From Paracidovorax avenae ATCC 19860 (GTDB lineage: Bacteria > Pseudomonadota > Gammaproteobacteria > Burkholderiales > Burkholderiaceae_C): DNA of 64,000 nucleotides. The notes beneath the pieces are model-generated. The model ran no database searches and was not told the DNA's origin. It saw only the letters and a program-made list of their open reading frames with translations. Shown here one piece after another: positions 55,312-64,000 of the stretch. Numbering within the stretch: position 1 is the first letter of the stretch; each line of letters opens with the position of its first letter. The stretch is taken from assembly GCF_000176855.2 (NCBI RefSeq), contig NC_015138.1, positions 4,154,001-4,218,000 on the forward strand, in the 5' to 3' direction. Made by a program: the position numbers and the translations under genes.

Positions 55312-55347
55312 TGCTGCACGTGCCTTCCCACCACCGCCCCGCTCCCC

Positions 55348-58300
55348 ATGCGCAGTAAAAGCCTCCATCGCCGCTTCCAGTGGGCGGTCGTGAGCGTCGC
55401 GGGCGTGATGGCGATCCTCGTGGCCATCGTCCTGTACCTCAGCGCCAAGTCGCACTACCTGGAAAACTCCGAAGCCTCCGCGCGCGCCATCGCCGCGGCC
55501 GTGCAGCAGACGGTGGCGGTCGGGGTGTATGCGCGGGACGAGGTCTTGCTCAAGGAACTGCTGGACGGCCTGGCCCACCACCCTGCGGTCGCCCGCGTGG
55601 GCGTCCGCGATGCCGCCGGCGTCACGATGGCGGCGAAGGCCAACCCGGATGCCGGCCTGGATGCCACCGACGGAAATGCCCCGGCGAAGCCCACCTTCCA
55701 GTCGCCCCTGGTGTCGCCCTTCAGGCTCGAAGGGCACATCGGCGATCTGCAGGTCTGGCTGAACTACCAGCGGATGAACGCCGAGGCAGGCTGGCAGGCG
55801 GCCCAGCTGGTCGTGGCGATCACCGTGCTGCTGGCCGGCGTGCTCGGCGTATTCAGCATGCTGGCCCGGCGCATGCTGTCCCAGCCCATGCACCGGCTGG
55901 CGGCGGAGCTGGCCATGATCATGCCCGGCACGGCGCGCCGCATATCGATCAACCCGCGCCATGCCGTCGATGAAGTGGGCATCGTCACCACCGCGGTCAA
56001 CCGCCTGCTGGAACTGCAGCAGGACGCACTCGAGCGAGAACGCGGCATGCGCGAGGAAATCTCCGCGCTGGAGGCACGCTACCGGGGCATCTTCGACTCG
56101 ACCAGCGCGGGCATTTTCATCCTCTCGCCGGCGGGGCAGCTGCTGCACGCCAACCCGGCGTTCGAGCGGTTGCTCCACCTGCAGGCCGGCCAGGAGATCA
56201 ACGCCCATGCCGGGGACTTCATCCCGACCTTCTTCGTCCGCTCGGCCCAGTTGCTGCAGCTGATCGAACGCGCCCGCACCTCCCTGGAGCCGGAAGCCGA
56301 AGACCTCGAACTGATCCGCCCGGACGGCACGAAGGTATGGGTCCACTGCATGGTGTCGTGCATGGAAAGCGCCGGTGCCCCGGAGCAGTACGTCGAGGGC
56401 GTGCTCTACGACATCACCCGGCGCAAGAACCAGGAGAGCGCCGCGCGCTACCGCGCGGAGCACGATGCGCTGACGGGGCTCAAGAGCCGCTCCTACATCG
56501 AAGCCCTGCTCGGACAGCACATCCATGCCATCCACCCGGGCCATGACCCGGGCGACGTCACGCTGATGTTCATCGATCTCGACGGGTTCAAGTCCGTCAA
56601 CGACCGCTGGGGGCACGCCGCCGGGGACGCGGTGCTGGTCGAGGCCGCCCAGCGGCTGCGCATGCTCTTCCAGCGCAACTGCGACGTCATCGGCCGGCTG
56701 GGAGGCGACGAACTCGTGGTGATCATCGCGGGCGTGGACGCACTCCACCCCAGCGTGTCGGACCTGGCGCAGCAGCTGATCGACAGCTTCAAGGCGCCGT
56801 TCGTGCTGCCCAACGGGGAATCGGCCCGGGTCGGCGCGAGCGTCGGCGTGGCCAGCTACCCGGCACACGCCACCAGCGTCAAGACGCTGATCCATGCCGC
56901 CGATGCGGCGATGTATGCCGTCAAGCAGGCAGGCAAAGGCGGGATCGCCATCGCCGAAACCGGCATCACCAGCCAGGACGAAGACGCCGCAGCATCCCGG
57001 AAAGAGGCCGGCCTTCCGGCCGCCGTGGCACCACAGCAGCGGGATGCCCTGACCGGCCTGGTGGATCGCCGGCACCTGCTCGAGCAATTGGCATCGGAGC
57101 GGGGCCCGATGGCAGGCGGCGAGGGACCGACGGGCGTCATCTGCCTGGACATCGACCAGTTCAAGCTGCTCAACGTGGCCCATGGCACCCAGGTCGGCGA
57201 CGAAGTGCTCTGCGAAACCGCACGGCGGCTGAAACGCGTCCTGCGGCGTGGAGACACGCTGGCACGCACCGGAAGCGACGAATTCGTCGTGTTGCTGCGC
57301 ACGGAAGGCCGCATCGACCACGACGTCCGCCACCTGGTGGAAGGTGTCGCCGCCAAGCTGCTCCACAGCCTGGCCGCGCCGTTCAACGCGGGCCAGGGCT
57401 CCCTGAGCATCCGCGCGAGCGCGGGCATCAGCCTGATCCATGCCCATACGGCCAGCGGCCTCGACGCCCTGCGCGAAGCGCAACTCGCCCTGCGCCGGTC
57501 CAAGACGCAGGGCGGCAACCATCCCGTTTTCTTCGAGGAGAACATGCTGGCGGGCTTCCACGAACGCCTGGCGCTGGAGCAGGATCTGCATGCGGCCATC
57601 GGCTCGGAGCAACTGTTCCTGCAGATCCAGCCCCAGCACGATGCCCGCAACCAGCTGACGGGGGGCGAGGCGCTGCTGCGGTGGCGGCATCCCGAGCGCG
57701 GCATGGTGCCGCCGGACCAGTTCATCGCCCTGGCGGAGGCCTCCGGCCTCATCATCGAGCTGGGCACCTGGGTGCTGAAGACCGGCTGCAGGATCCTCGC
57801 CGACCTCCACCGGGAAGATCCCTCGCTGACCCTGGCCATCAACATCAGTCCGGCGCAGTTCAAGCATCCGGGCTTCGTCGATGAGGTCCGCCACGCATTG
57901 GCGGCGACCGGTGCCTGCGCGTCCGGACTGATCCTGGAGATCACGGAAGGCCTGCTGATCACCGATGTGAACCATGCGGCGGAACGCCTCGCGGAACTGG
58001 TCGAACTGGGAGTGCGGTTCTCGATCGACGATTTCGGCACGGGCTTCTCGAGCCTCGCCTACCTGCGGCAGCTGCCGCTCTACGAGATCAAGATCGACCG
58101 CAGCTTCATCAACGGCCTGCCCGGCGACACGGCCAGCGTCGGCATCGTCTGCTCGATCCTGTCGATGGGCTCCCACCTCGGGCTGCACGTGGTGGCCGAA
58201 GGCGTCGAGACGCAGGAGCAATCCGACTTCCTGCAGGCCAACCGCTGCCCGTCCCAGCAGGGCTGGCTGCATGGCCGGCCGATGCCGGAGGAAACGTTCC

Positions 58301-58386
58301 TGGAGAGCGTGCGGGCCCGGAAGATGGCGGGGAGGCCGCCGGAGGCAGCCGTCCCGCTGATTGCCGCGCCACAGCTTGCAGGGTAG
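55348..58386 (+). CDS. Membrane CHASE-HAMP-PAS-GGDEF-GGDEF-EAL c-di-GMP protein
   Basis: A 1012-residue sensor. An N-terminal helix (about 13-32) and a second (about 152-175) enclose a periplasmic domain of about 120 residues (CHASE8-like); then HAMP, PAS (about 240-360), GGDEF 1 (motif GGDEL at 452, inhibitory RNCD five residues before), GGDEF 2 (GSDEF at 642, RRGD five before) and EAL (EALLRW at 774, with DDFGTGFSSL and EGVET). The EAL set looks intact, so phosphodiesterase activity is likely; both cyclase motifs deviate from GGDEF, so synthesis is doubtful. Third gene of the set with the porin-like and binding proteins. Confidence 0.9.
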   Translation: MRSKSLHRRFQWAVVSVAGVMAILVAIVLYLSAKSHYLENSEASARAIAAAVQQTVAVGVYARDEVLLKELLDGLAHHPAVARVGVRDAAGVTMAAKANPDAGLDATDGNAPAKPTFQSPLVSPFRLEGHIGDLQVWLNYQRMNAEAGWQAAQLVVAITVLLAGVLGVFSMLARRMLSQPMHRLAAELAMIMPGTARRISINPRHAVDEVGIVTTAVNRLLELQQDALERERGMREEISALEARYRGIFDSTSAGIFILSPAGQLLHANPAFERLLHLQAGQEINAHAGDFIPTFFVRSAQLLQLIERARTSLEPEAEDLELIRPDGTKVWVHCMVSCMESAGAPEQYVEGVLYDITRRKNQESAARYRAEHDALTGLKSRSYIEALLGQHIHAIHPGHDPGDVTLMFIDLDGFKSVNDRWGHAAGDAVLVEAAQRLRMLFQRNCDVIGRLGGDELVVIIAGVDALHPSVSDLAQQLIDSFKAPFVLPNGESARVGASVGVASYPAHATSVKTLIHAADAAMYAVKQAGKGGIAIAETGITSQDEDAAASRKEAGLPAAVAPQQRDALTGLVDRRHLLEQLASERGPMAGGEGPTGVICLDIDQFKLLNVAHGTQVGDEVLCETARRLKRVLRRGDTLARTGSDEFVVLLRTEGRIDHDVRHLVEGVAAKLLHSLAAPFNAGQGSLSIRASAGISLIHAHTASGLDALREAQLALRRSKTQGGNHPVFFEENMLAGFHERLALEQDLHAAIGSEQLFLQIQPQHDARNQLTGGEALLRWRHPERGMVPPDQFIALAEASGLIIELGTWVLKTGCRILADLHREDPSLTLAINISPAQFKHPGFVDEVRHALAATGACASGLILEITEGLLITDVNHAAERLAELVELGVRFSIDDFGTGFSSLAYLRQLPLYEIKIDRSFINGLPGDTASVGIVCSILSMGSHLGLHVVAEGVETQEQSDFLQANRCPSQQGWLHGRPMPEETFLESVRARKMAGRPPEAAVPLIAAPQLAG

Positions 58387-58423
58387 CCATCGGCTGGCCC
58401 GAAGTCGCGCAGCGGTGACCCGT

Positions 58424-58616
58424 CCTGATCTAGGTTGACACCTGGATCACTGAACAGACCGGCATTGGCCGACCAGAGACGCCCGGTGCACAGCATCGGG
58501 CGTTTGCATTTTCAACGACAGATGAGGCCGTTGGTTGTTGTAGATGGGAACTGACTGGCTCACCATGCGCCGGGCCTGCGCCAGGTCGGCAGGTCTGTGC
58601 AGCAGGAACGCGCCTT
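58424..58616 (-). mobile_element. Remnant of an IS3-type element: transposase C-terminus and end
   Basis: The minus strand encodes the last 56 residues of an IS3-family transposase (ARRMVSQSVPIYNNQRPHLS, KMQTPDAVHRAS) ending at 58447, then a typical element end (TGATCCAGGTGTCAACCTAG). The rest of the element is missing; the piece is cut at 58616 by the next IS. Confidence 0.75.
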
Positions 58617-58647
58617 TGGGCTTCCCCCAGTTTCCCAGACGCTTTGC

Positions 58648-59516
58648 CTAGCCCTTCAAGCACTGTCGTTCCTCGAATTGAACCGGGCTGAGATAGTTCA
58701 ATTTTGAGTGCTTCCTGAGCGGGTTGTAGAACCGCTCGATGTAATCGAACACGTCGGCTCTGGCCTGCTGCCTGGTACGGTAGATCGTTCGAGCGCAGCG
58801 CTCGGTTTTCAGCATCGAGAAGAAGCTTTCCATTGCCGCGTTGTCCCAGCATTCACCACGCCGACTCATGCTGCAGGTGATGTTCTGGCTCTTGAGCAAC
58901 CGCTGGAACTCGTCGCTGGTGTATTAGCTGCCTTGATCGGAGTGATGCATCAGCGCAGCGGGCTTGCCACGGCGCCACAGGGCCATAAGCAACGCATCGC
59001 TCACCATCCTGGCCTGCATGCTATCGCTCATCGACCAGCCAACGATTCGCCTTGAATACAAGTCCATCACGGCAGCGGCGTAGAGCCAGCCCTCGGCCGT
59101 CCAGATGTAGGTGAAGTCGGCGACCCATTTCCGGTTGGGCTCCAGCGCCTCGAATTCACGCTGCAGATGGCTGGGCGCGATGTGGCTCTCCAGCCTGCTC
59201 GCGCCATCTCCGGGAAGCCGGCGGCGCTTTCGCCTGGCCTGCAGATCGGCCAGCCTCATCAGGCGTGCCACGCGATGGATGCCGCATGTCTCTCGGCAGC
59301 CCTCAAGTCGTGCCATACCCGCGGGCTGCCGTAGGTGCGATCGCTGAGTTCGAAGCTCTCTCGAATGCTGCGCGTGAGCCTCGCATCGGTCTGGCTGCGC
59401 TCGCTGGCAGGCCTGCCGAACCACTCATAGAACCCGCTGGCAGACACGTTCATTGCCCGGCACATGGCTCGCGTCGGCCACACATCACGATGGCGAGCGA
59501 TGAAGGCATACTTCAC
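58648..59516 (-). pseudogene. IS3-family transposase OrfB, inactivated
   Basis: The DDE integrase reads from a GTG at 59516 (VKYAFIARHRDVWPTRAMCR) to about 59300, then shifts frame near RTYGSPRVWHDLRA and continues (HRVARLMRLADLQARRKRRR; WVADFTYIWTAEGWLYAAAV with the first Asp; LMHHSDQGS). A TAA stop at 58924-58926 replaces the expected Gln of DQGSQYTSDEF; the frame then runs on with WDNAAMESFFSMLKTE (catalytic Glu) to 58648. One frameshift and one nonsense codon mean it cannot transpose by itself. Confidence 0.85.
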
Positions 59517-59808
59517 TGCGGGACCCTTGCAAAGTAGCCGAGCGTTTTTTTAGGATGTCGCGCTCCGTGCTGACCCGGCGCAACTCTCGTTGCAGCCGCT
59601 CTACCTCCGATGCCGATTCGCTGCGCAAAGGTCTATTGGCCCGCATATCCATAACACCCCCTAGCTCCTGGCTGATCCACCGCCGCAGCACGCTCTGGTC
59701 AATACCGAAGTCCCTCGCAATGTATGTGACCATCGCCCCAGGCTGCTTGGCAAGATTCACTGCCTCTCGCTTGAACTCGTCCGTAAACGCTCTTCTCGTC
59801 CTTGGCAT
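59485..59808 (-). CDS. IS3-family transposase OrfA
   Basis: A 107-codon frame: helix-turn-helix (RRAFTDEFKREAVNLAKQPG, IARDFGIDQSVLRRWI) and a leucine-zipper-like segment ending ERDILKK. After the run of seven A (around 59545-59555) this frame gives an unlikely tail; the -1 frame reads TLGYFARVPQ and stops, which looks like the native OrfA end. So a one-base change in the A run or programmed slippage is involved. Confidence 0.75.
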   Translation of the reverse strand: MPRTRRAFTDEFKREAVNLAKQPGAMVTYIARDFGIDQSVLRRWISQELGGVMDMRANRPLRSESASEVERLQRELRRVSTERDILKKRSATLQGSRSEVCLHRSPS

Positions 59809-59894
59809 GTTTGCCCCATCACCACATCATGTCATTTGATGTGTCCGGGAAACTGGGGGAAGCCCAGCCCGGCACTACGGACGGAGATGAGGTC

Positions 59895-62800
59895 TCATGC
59901 GAGGCTTCTCCGAAAAACGTCGAATCGGACGGCTTCAAGGAGCGCTGAGGCATCTGGCAGCTGCTTGGCAGTTTCCTCAAACAAAAGCAGCTCGTTGCGG
60001 GTTCCCTCCGCACTAATGATGCCGCCAACGATCTGAATGGCGCGCTCCTGATGGTTTGTTCTCAGCCACTGCATCAATTCTTTGACCAACGCGCCTCGCC
60101 CCATCCCTCGGCGTACCGAATTTTCAAGCCAGCGGTGGAGACTGACTATCACCCCGGGCTCAGGCTTAAGCGTCTTATCCAAGGCGGAAAGATCAACAGG
60201 ATCACCCGTCAGGAAGGAAGAGCGATTGGGCATTGCTCCCAAGCGTGGCTCGAGATGTTGGCGCCTGAAGTCGGCCCAGCCATTCTTCTCGCACGTGGCC
60301 GAGAGGATGACGATGTCCCCGTCAGACAGATGCTGCATGACTGGGACCAAGTTGCGAAGCTGGTCCACAGTCTCCAGGGGCCGCCGTCCGTTTGAGGTCA
60401 TGGTCGCCGTCACAGCGAGGTACTTGAGCAGCGTGCCAGGGTTAGGTGCTCCAGCGATGGCTTCCTGCACCAACGCAGCCGCCGCGGGTCCGACCGTAAG
60501 AAGGGCCACCTGAACCATCTCGGGGATGGTCTTTAACCTTGCCCACCTGGCGCTTAGCATCGCCACACGTCGTGCTGGATCGACGAAGATCATCGCAGAT
60601 GCGACTTCGTGGCCAAGGTCTGCTCCTTCGCCATCCGGCTTCGCTGCCAGTTGGTCTAGTGCGGACTCAAGTGCTTCGGTCATCAGGCTCGACCAGATAT
60701 GAAGTCCGGCGCTGATCCAGCGGTCGGGATCTTCCTTGATCTTGAGCAGCAAATGTGGCGTGATCGAGTAGTCCCGCCGCCGAGCCCTGGCCCGAAGGGC
60801 CCGTTCAAAGAGGAGACTGCCCTCGGGGATGCTCCTCAAGGCCGGCAGGTCGGTAGGTGCGGCGGACCGATCCCAGAACGAGAACGCCTGCCTCCGGACG
60901 TTTTCGGCCTCATGTTCGGCAAGGGCGATATTCAAAAGCCGATCCTTCGAGGCAGAAGACATCTGTCTGGCAGGGCTGCTCGAACGCCCTTGCCAGTCCG
61001 ACAGCAGGTGGTCAATAAAAATATCCGAGGCCCGGGAGGCCGCGTAGCGCGCGACGTGCTCCACGGCTTGGGGGTGGTCGACCGTTCGCAGCATGTAGGT
61101 GATAGGCCAGGCCAGTCTCGCAGATGTCGTAGCTCTAGCAATGAAATGGCTCACCGCGTCATAGGGTGGGTAATGCCTGAACTCCCACGACACCCCCTCC
61201 GACGCCACACGATTGATCGGCTGGCCTATGGTTGAGTCCGGGTCGTCGGGGATGGTCTCCCACGCGTCAAGGATGGGGTCGAGAGTTGCCGCAGCCTCGT
61301 CTCCGCAACAACGTGCAGCCGCAAACAGGTAGGACCGAAGGTCCCGTTCATTCTCAGTGTCCCGCTCCCAGCACGCACGTATGGCTGGTGCCAGCTTCGC
61401 GGCTCCAACATATCCGGCAAGCCTCAACGCACCCGTCCTTACGCCGTGGTGCCGGAACTGGTCGAGGTCAAGACGCTGCAGGTTCTCGCCGATGGCGTCG
61501 ACCAGACTATCGCCGTACGTCCTAGTGACCAGGGACAGCAAGCTGTGCTTGCCGGCAACGGTCATGCCAAGGTCGAAACGTGAAAGAAACGCGAACCCGG
61601 ATCGGAGATCACCGTTTCGAAACGCGGCAACCCACAGAGGGTCCCACCAAAGGGAATCATCTCGGGGAAACTGCTCGGCCAAGCGCAAAACGTGGAGCGA
61701 AGTGGTCTCCGCGAGGACAGACGCCACTGCGTACCTTCGACTGGCCTGCAATTTATCTGCCGTCTCGGGTCGAAGCAGCCAGCCCTCGAGCGCTTGCGCG
61801 GCCACGTCGGCGTACGGACTATCTTGTTCCGAAGCGAGCTTCAACGCATGAGCGGCCACTACCGGGCTGGCGACGGTCAGCGTGAGCAATGCCTGTTCAG
61901 GTAGATTCACCTGCACCGCCGCTCCTGCGACCAGCTCGGCGAAGAATGGATCAGCCACATACTCCGGCGGCTGGCCTCCTAGGACTTCAGCCACAGCCCC
62001 GCTCGCCAGCGCGTGCATGACACGGTCATGCCTGAACGCGATCACCTCACCCTTCTCGGAGCAAGACAGCCGGATGACGCTCCCTTCGCGGAAGACGCAT
62101 CGCAGCGTGTGGATAACCTCTTTTTCCTGGATCCAGGTCCTGATCTCATCCCAATTGGGGGACAGATTTCGCCGCTCCAGCCCGTGTCGCAGCAGGCGAT
62201 GCACGGCATCAACGGTTTCGGTGGGTGTCACCTGAGACTCGATGGACACGACACGAAGGCGCTCATCGACGTAGGACCGAATGACGCCTGTAGCCATAGC
62301 CTCGGACTGGAGGTCATGCAGACCGATTAGAAGGGGATCGCATCCCAACCTTGAAGCAACGGTTGCCGCACCGCCTTCGTCCATCGGTACGCCTAGCGCC
62401 GTCGCGCGGGTCATGATGGCTCGGACGGCCTCCGACTGGCTGTACCTGTCGATCCGGAGGACCTCCACGACTTTGAATGCCGATTTCTGGTCTTCAATCG
62501 CATCGATATGTCGAGGCCAGATCGGGCAGACTACGCGCCATCCTCGGCCGCCGGAGCCTGCGCCAGATGACGCAGTGACCCACGCGAGGATCTTGTTTAA
62601 GAGCCGACCTGGGCTCGGCGAGCGATTAACGTCTTCGAGCAGGACAAACATGGGCGCATCGACCGTGCACAATGACACCGCCTTCGCGCCGGCAGCCGGT
62701 TCGAGGCCAGGCTCCTGACGACGAAGCTCCCTGTCGAGCGCCTCTTCAAACGTGGGCGCCGCGTCGAGATACTCCGCCGGAACAACGATTGCCGGCAATC

Positions 62801-63557
62801 CACCCTCGATGCGTGAACTCAGGACCGCTGCGCACGCCGTGGATTTCCCCATCCCGGAGTCTCCGACGACAAGGCTGTCGGCGCGGCCGAGAACGAAGTT
62901 GTCGCGGTGGATGGCATCCTCCACCAATGCATGCGGGATATGATCTCGAAAGCTACGCCGCCCCATATCCAGCAGAAGCTCAAGTGACAAAAGTTCAACC
63001 GGTGCGCCAAGCTGAGACCTTCGAATGAGCTGGCCCTTCGGGTCAGTGTCGAGGAAGTGTGCGATTCGGGAGACAGACCAGACGTCCAGGTCGACCTTCG
63101 CAGCTCCCGCCATCGTCTTGGCCGCGACCAGCAGCTCAAGGGATACCTCGAGGTTGGTCGTGAGGGCAAAGGTCACTTCTAGGCCGGGCGTGGCCTTGCG
63201 CAACTCCTCGATTTCCTCGATGCCTTTGACAAGGTCACCCGCTGACTTCGTCGGCTTTCCGCCAGGCTTCCTTACCTTCACGGTTGATGGATTGTGAAGC
63301 CACTTTCCTGTCAGGTCATGCTGTTCCGTGGTATGCGCTGCACAGACTAGCCGCGGCTGGCCATTCGGCTGATTCAACCATCCGATGTTGTCGAAGGGTG
63401 CCTTCACGGTCTTGCCGCCTGGCTGAACTCCAGGATGGGAGATGCTCCGGTAAAGGGAAGGATCGCTCTCCCGCAGAACGGCAGCCGCGATGCGTTCGAA
63501 CGCGGCGGCATCCGTCATCGCCGCGAGACGCCTGACGGTCTCAGTGCTTGAGGTCAT
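59895..63557 (-). CDS. Large P-loop (STAND-like) NTPase, probable defence protein
   Basis: A 1220-residue protein, GC lower than the core genome. N-terminus (about 15-145): a domain with SISHPGVQPGGKTVKAPFDN and LVCAAHTTEQHDLTGKWL, reminiscent of restriction-endonuclease-like folds though without a clear PD-ExK set. Next a P-loop NTPase: Walker A VVGDSGMGKST (about 230-240), Walker B VLLEDVN (about 305-311), and an arginine-rich helical lid. The C-terminal 650 residues are helical and repeat-like. Effector-NTPase-repeat architecture resembles Avs/STAND antiphage proteins; no family is firmly recognised. Start at MTSSTETVRRL chosen over an upstream ATG by N-terminal composition. It borders IS debris. 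Confidence 0.75.
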   Translation of the reverse strand: MTSSTETVRRLAAMTDAAAFERIAAAVLRESDPSLYRSISHPGVQPGGKTVKAPFDNIGWLNQPNGQPRLVCAAHTTEQHDLTGKWLHNPSTVKVRKPGGKPTKSAGDLVKGIEEIEELRKATPGLEVTFALTTNLEVSLELLVAAKTMAGAAKVDLDVWSVSRIAHFLDTDPKGQLIRRSQLGAPVELLSLELLLDMGRRSFRDHIPHALVEDAIHRDNFVLGRADSLVVGDSGMGKSTACAAVLSSRIEGGLPAIVVPAEYLDAAPTFEEALDRELRRQEPGLEPAAGAKAVSLCTVDAPMFVLLEDVNRSPSPGRLLNKILAWVTASSGAGSGGRGWRVVCPIWPRHIDAIEDQKSAFKVVEVLRIDRYSQSEAVRAIMTRATALGVPMDEGGAATVASRLGCDPLLIGLHDLQSEAMATGVIRSYVDERLRVVSIESQVTPTETVDAVHRLLRHGLERRNLSPNWDEIRTWIQEKEVIHTLRCVFREGSVIRLSCSEKGEVIAFRHDRVMHALASGAVAEVLGGQPPEYVADPFFAELVAGAAVQVNLPEQALLTLTVASPVVAAHALKLASEQDSPYADVAAQALEGWLLRPETADKLQASRRYAVASVLAETTSLHVLRLAEQFPRDDSLWWDPLWVAAFRNGDLRSGFAFLSRFDLGMTVAGKHSLLSLVTRTYGDSLVDAIGENLQRLDLDQFRHHGVRTGALRLAGYVGAAKLAPAIRACWERDTENERDLRSYLFAAARCCGDEAAATLDPILDAWETIPDDPDSTIGQPINRVASEGVSWEFRHYPPYDAVSHFIARATTSARLAWPITYMLRTVDHPQAVEHVARYAASRASDIFIDHLLSDWQGRSSSPARQMSSASKDRLLNIALAEHEAENVRRQAFSFWDRSAAPTDLPALRSIPEGSLLFERALRARARRRDYSITPHLLLKIKEDPDRWISAGLHIWSSLMTEALESALDQLAAKPDGEGADLGHEVASAMIFVDPARRVAMLSARWARLKTIPEMVQVALLTVGPAAAALVQEAIAGAPNPGTLLKYLAVTATMTSNGRRPLETVDQLRNLVPVMQHLSDGDIVILSATCEKNGWADFRRQHLEPRLGAMPNRSSFLTGDPVDLSALDKTLKPEPGVIVSLHRWLENSVRRGMGRGALVKELMQWLRTNHQERAIQIVGGIISAEGTRNELLLFEETAKQLPDASALLEAVRFDVFRRSLA

Positions 63558-64000
63558 TCGGTCCCAGGTCCCTTCGTGCTGTCGCCTTGTACTCTTGTTA
63601 GGGCTAGGGGCTTCGGCTTCAGTGACTCCGACCGAGCTGCCCCATGTCGTTAGATTACCAGTGACAGTCTCTGCTAAGTACATCCGTGTAGGAACTCCTG
63701 AGCCACAGGATGAGGCGACCACCATGACCTACCCCCACATGCACCGAATGTATAGCGGCGCGGTGCGTGGCCCTTGACCGCGTCTTCTAGTGTTGAGACG
63801 CCGCCAAGCAGTCGCTGGTGAACTTCAGTAATCAGACTGAAGCCGCCACGTTGGAGATGGGTTCTGCAGCGATTGCGGCCCGTGGTGCGCCGCTCGATGA
63901 ACGCCCGGTATTGAATTGCCCAGCAGACGGTCGCGCCGCGCGCAGCCTTTTTAGACTGTGCGGTTCATTGAGCGCAGGCATAGTGCCCTCCAATAAAACG
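63558..64000. other. Right-edge non-coding region
   Basis: 443 bp with no supported gene. The left part should hold the promoter of the NTPase gene. I see no repeat or RNA gene here; a gene may begin beyond the edge. Confidence 0.4.

Larger units (their letters stand above)
58617..59866 (-). mobile_element. Degenerate IS3-family element, 1250 bp
   Basis: Ends are inverted repeats of 25 bp, TGGGCTTCCCCCAGTTTCCC-AGACG (left) and the complement of TGTCCGGGAAACTGGGGGAA-GCCCA (right), with 2-3 mismatches. It carries OrfA and a broken OrfB on the minus strand. I find no target duplication, which fits insertion into older IS debris or later rearrangement. Confidence 0.88.

Noticed and set aside
54661..58272. 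1203-codon minus-strand frame across the GGDEF-EAL gene
   Set aside because: No domains, composition typical of antisense shadow; the plus strand encodes clear signalling domains.
1..64000. CRISPR arrays, tRNA or rRNA genes
   Set aside because: No regularly spaced repeats and no recognisable structural RNA gene seen on either strand.

Overview
The window is about 64 kb of chromosome from a high-GC betaproteobacterium. Most genes use very G/C-rich third positions. The gene families (acidobactin/variochelin-type siderophore genes, Bug-type binding protein, Gram-negative porins, orphan vgrG-rhs, Burkholderiales IS elements) fit the Comamonadaceae, most likely Acidovorax/Paracidovorax. That assignment is inference from gene content; no rRNA or tRNA gene is present.

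Region by region. 1-7160: the left part of a lipopeptide-siderophore locus on the minus strand (ECF sigma factor, stand-alone FecR N-terminal domain, MbtH, type II thioesterase, TauD-like hydroxylase, and an NRPS beginning with a fatty acyl-AMP ligase that runs off the left edge). 7337-10260: patatin hydrolase, acetoacetate decarboxylase and 3-hydroxybutyrate dehydrogenase on the plus strand (polyhydroxybutyrate/ketone body metabolism). 10295-19826: a catabolic cassette of FAH-family hydrolase, hydantoinase/oxoprolinase A and B subunits, a small Cys-containing protein, a CobW GTPase, a Bug binding protein and a porin, with a divergent LysR regulator. 19568-21146: lipoprotein, MerR regulator and a divergent small membrane protein around a clear MerR-type dyad. 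21226-26527: DUF2760 protein and two translationally coupled Hsp70-like proteins.

26772-28226 is a NYN-domain gene split by an 873-bp IS5-family element; removing the element and one TAA duplication restores its frame. 28478-29821 is a ClcB-like chloride channel. 30226-39295 is an orphan type VI secretion effector island: VgrG, a PAAR-Rhs protein with an AT-rich C-terminal toxin tip, and three AT-rich genes for membrane-anchored small proteins that are candidate immunity factors. 39643-42100 holds an M16 peptidase and a fatty acid hydroxylase/sterol desaturase-family protein.

42021-53131 is one long minus-strand block: AmiC/AmiR-type sensor and ANTAR antiterminator, a five-gene Urt-type ABC importer, a double-domain nitrilase-family hydrolase, and a polar amino acid-type ABC system with no ATPase gene. 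Both amiC and the urtA-like gene have a leader with an intrinsic terminator whose 5' arm is also the 3' arm of a hairpin with an A..G hexaloop (AGUGAA and AAUGAA). That is the expected layout for ANTAR antitermination, so AmiR probably controls its own operon and the transporter-hydrolase operon. This is the most interesting regulatory system in the window.

53510-58386 is an outer membrane protein, a small periplasmic binding protein and a CHASE/HAMP-PAS-GGDEF-GGDEF-EAL protein. 58424-59866 is an IS graveyard (an IS3-type remnant abutting a degenerate IS3 element with 25-bp inverted repeats). 59895-63557 is a 1220-residue P-loop NTPase with a possible nuclease-like N-terminus and a helical C-terminus, resembling STAND-type defence proteins.
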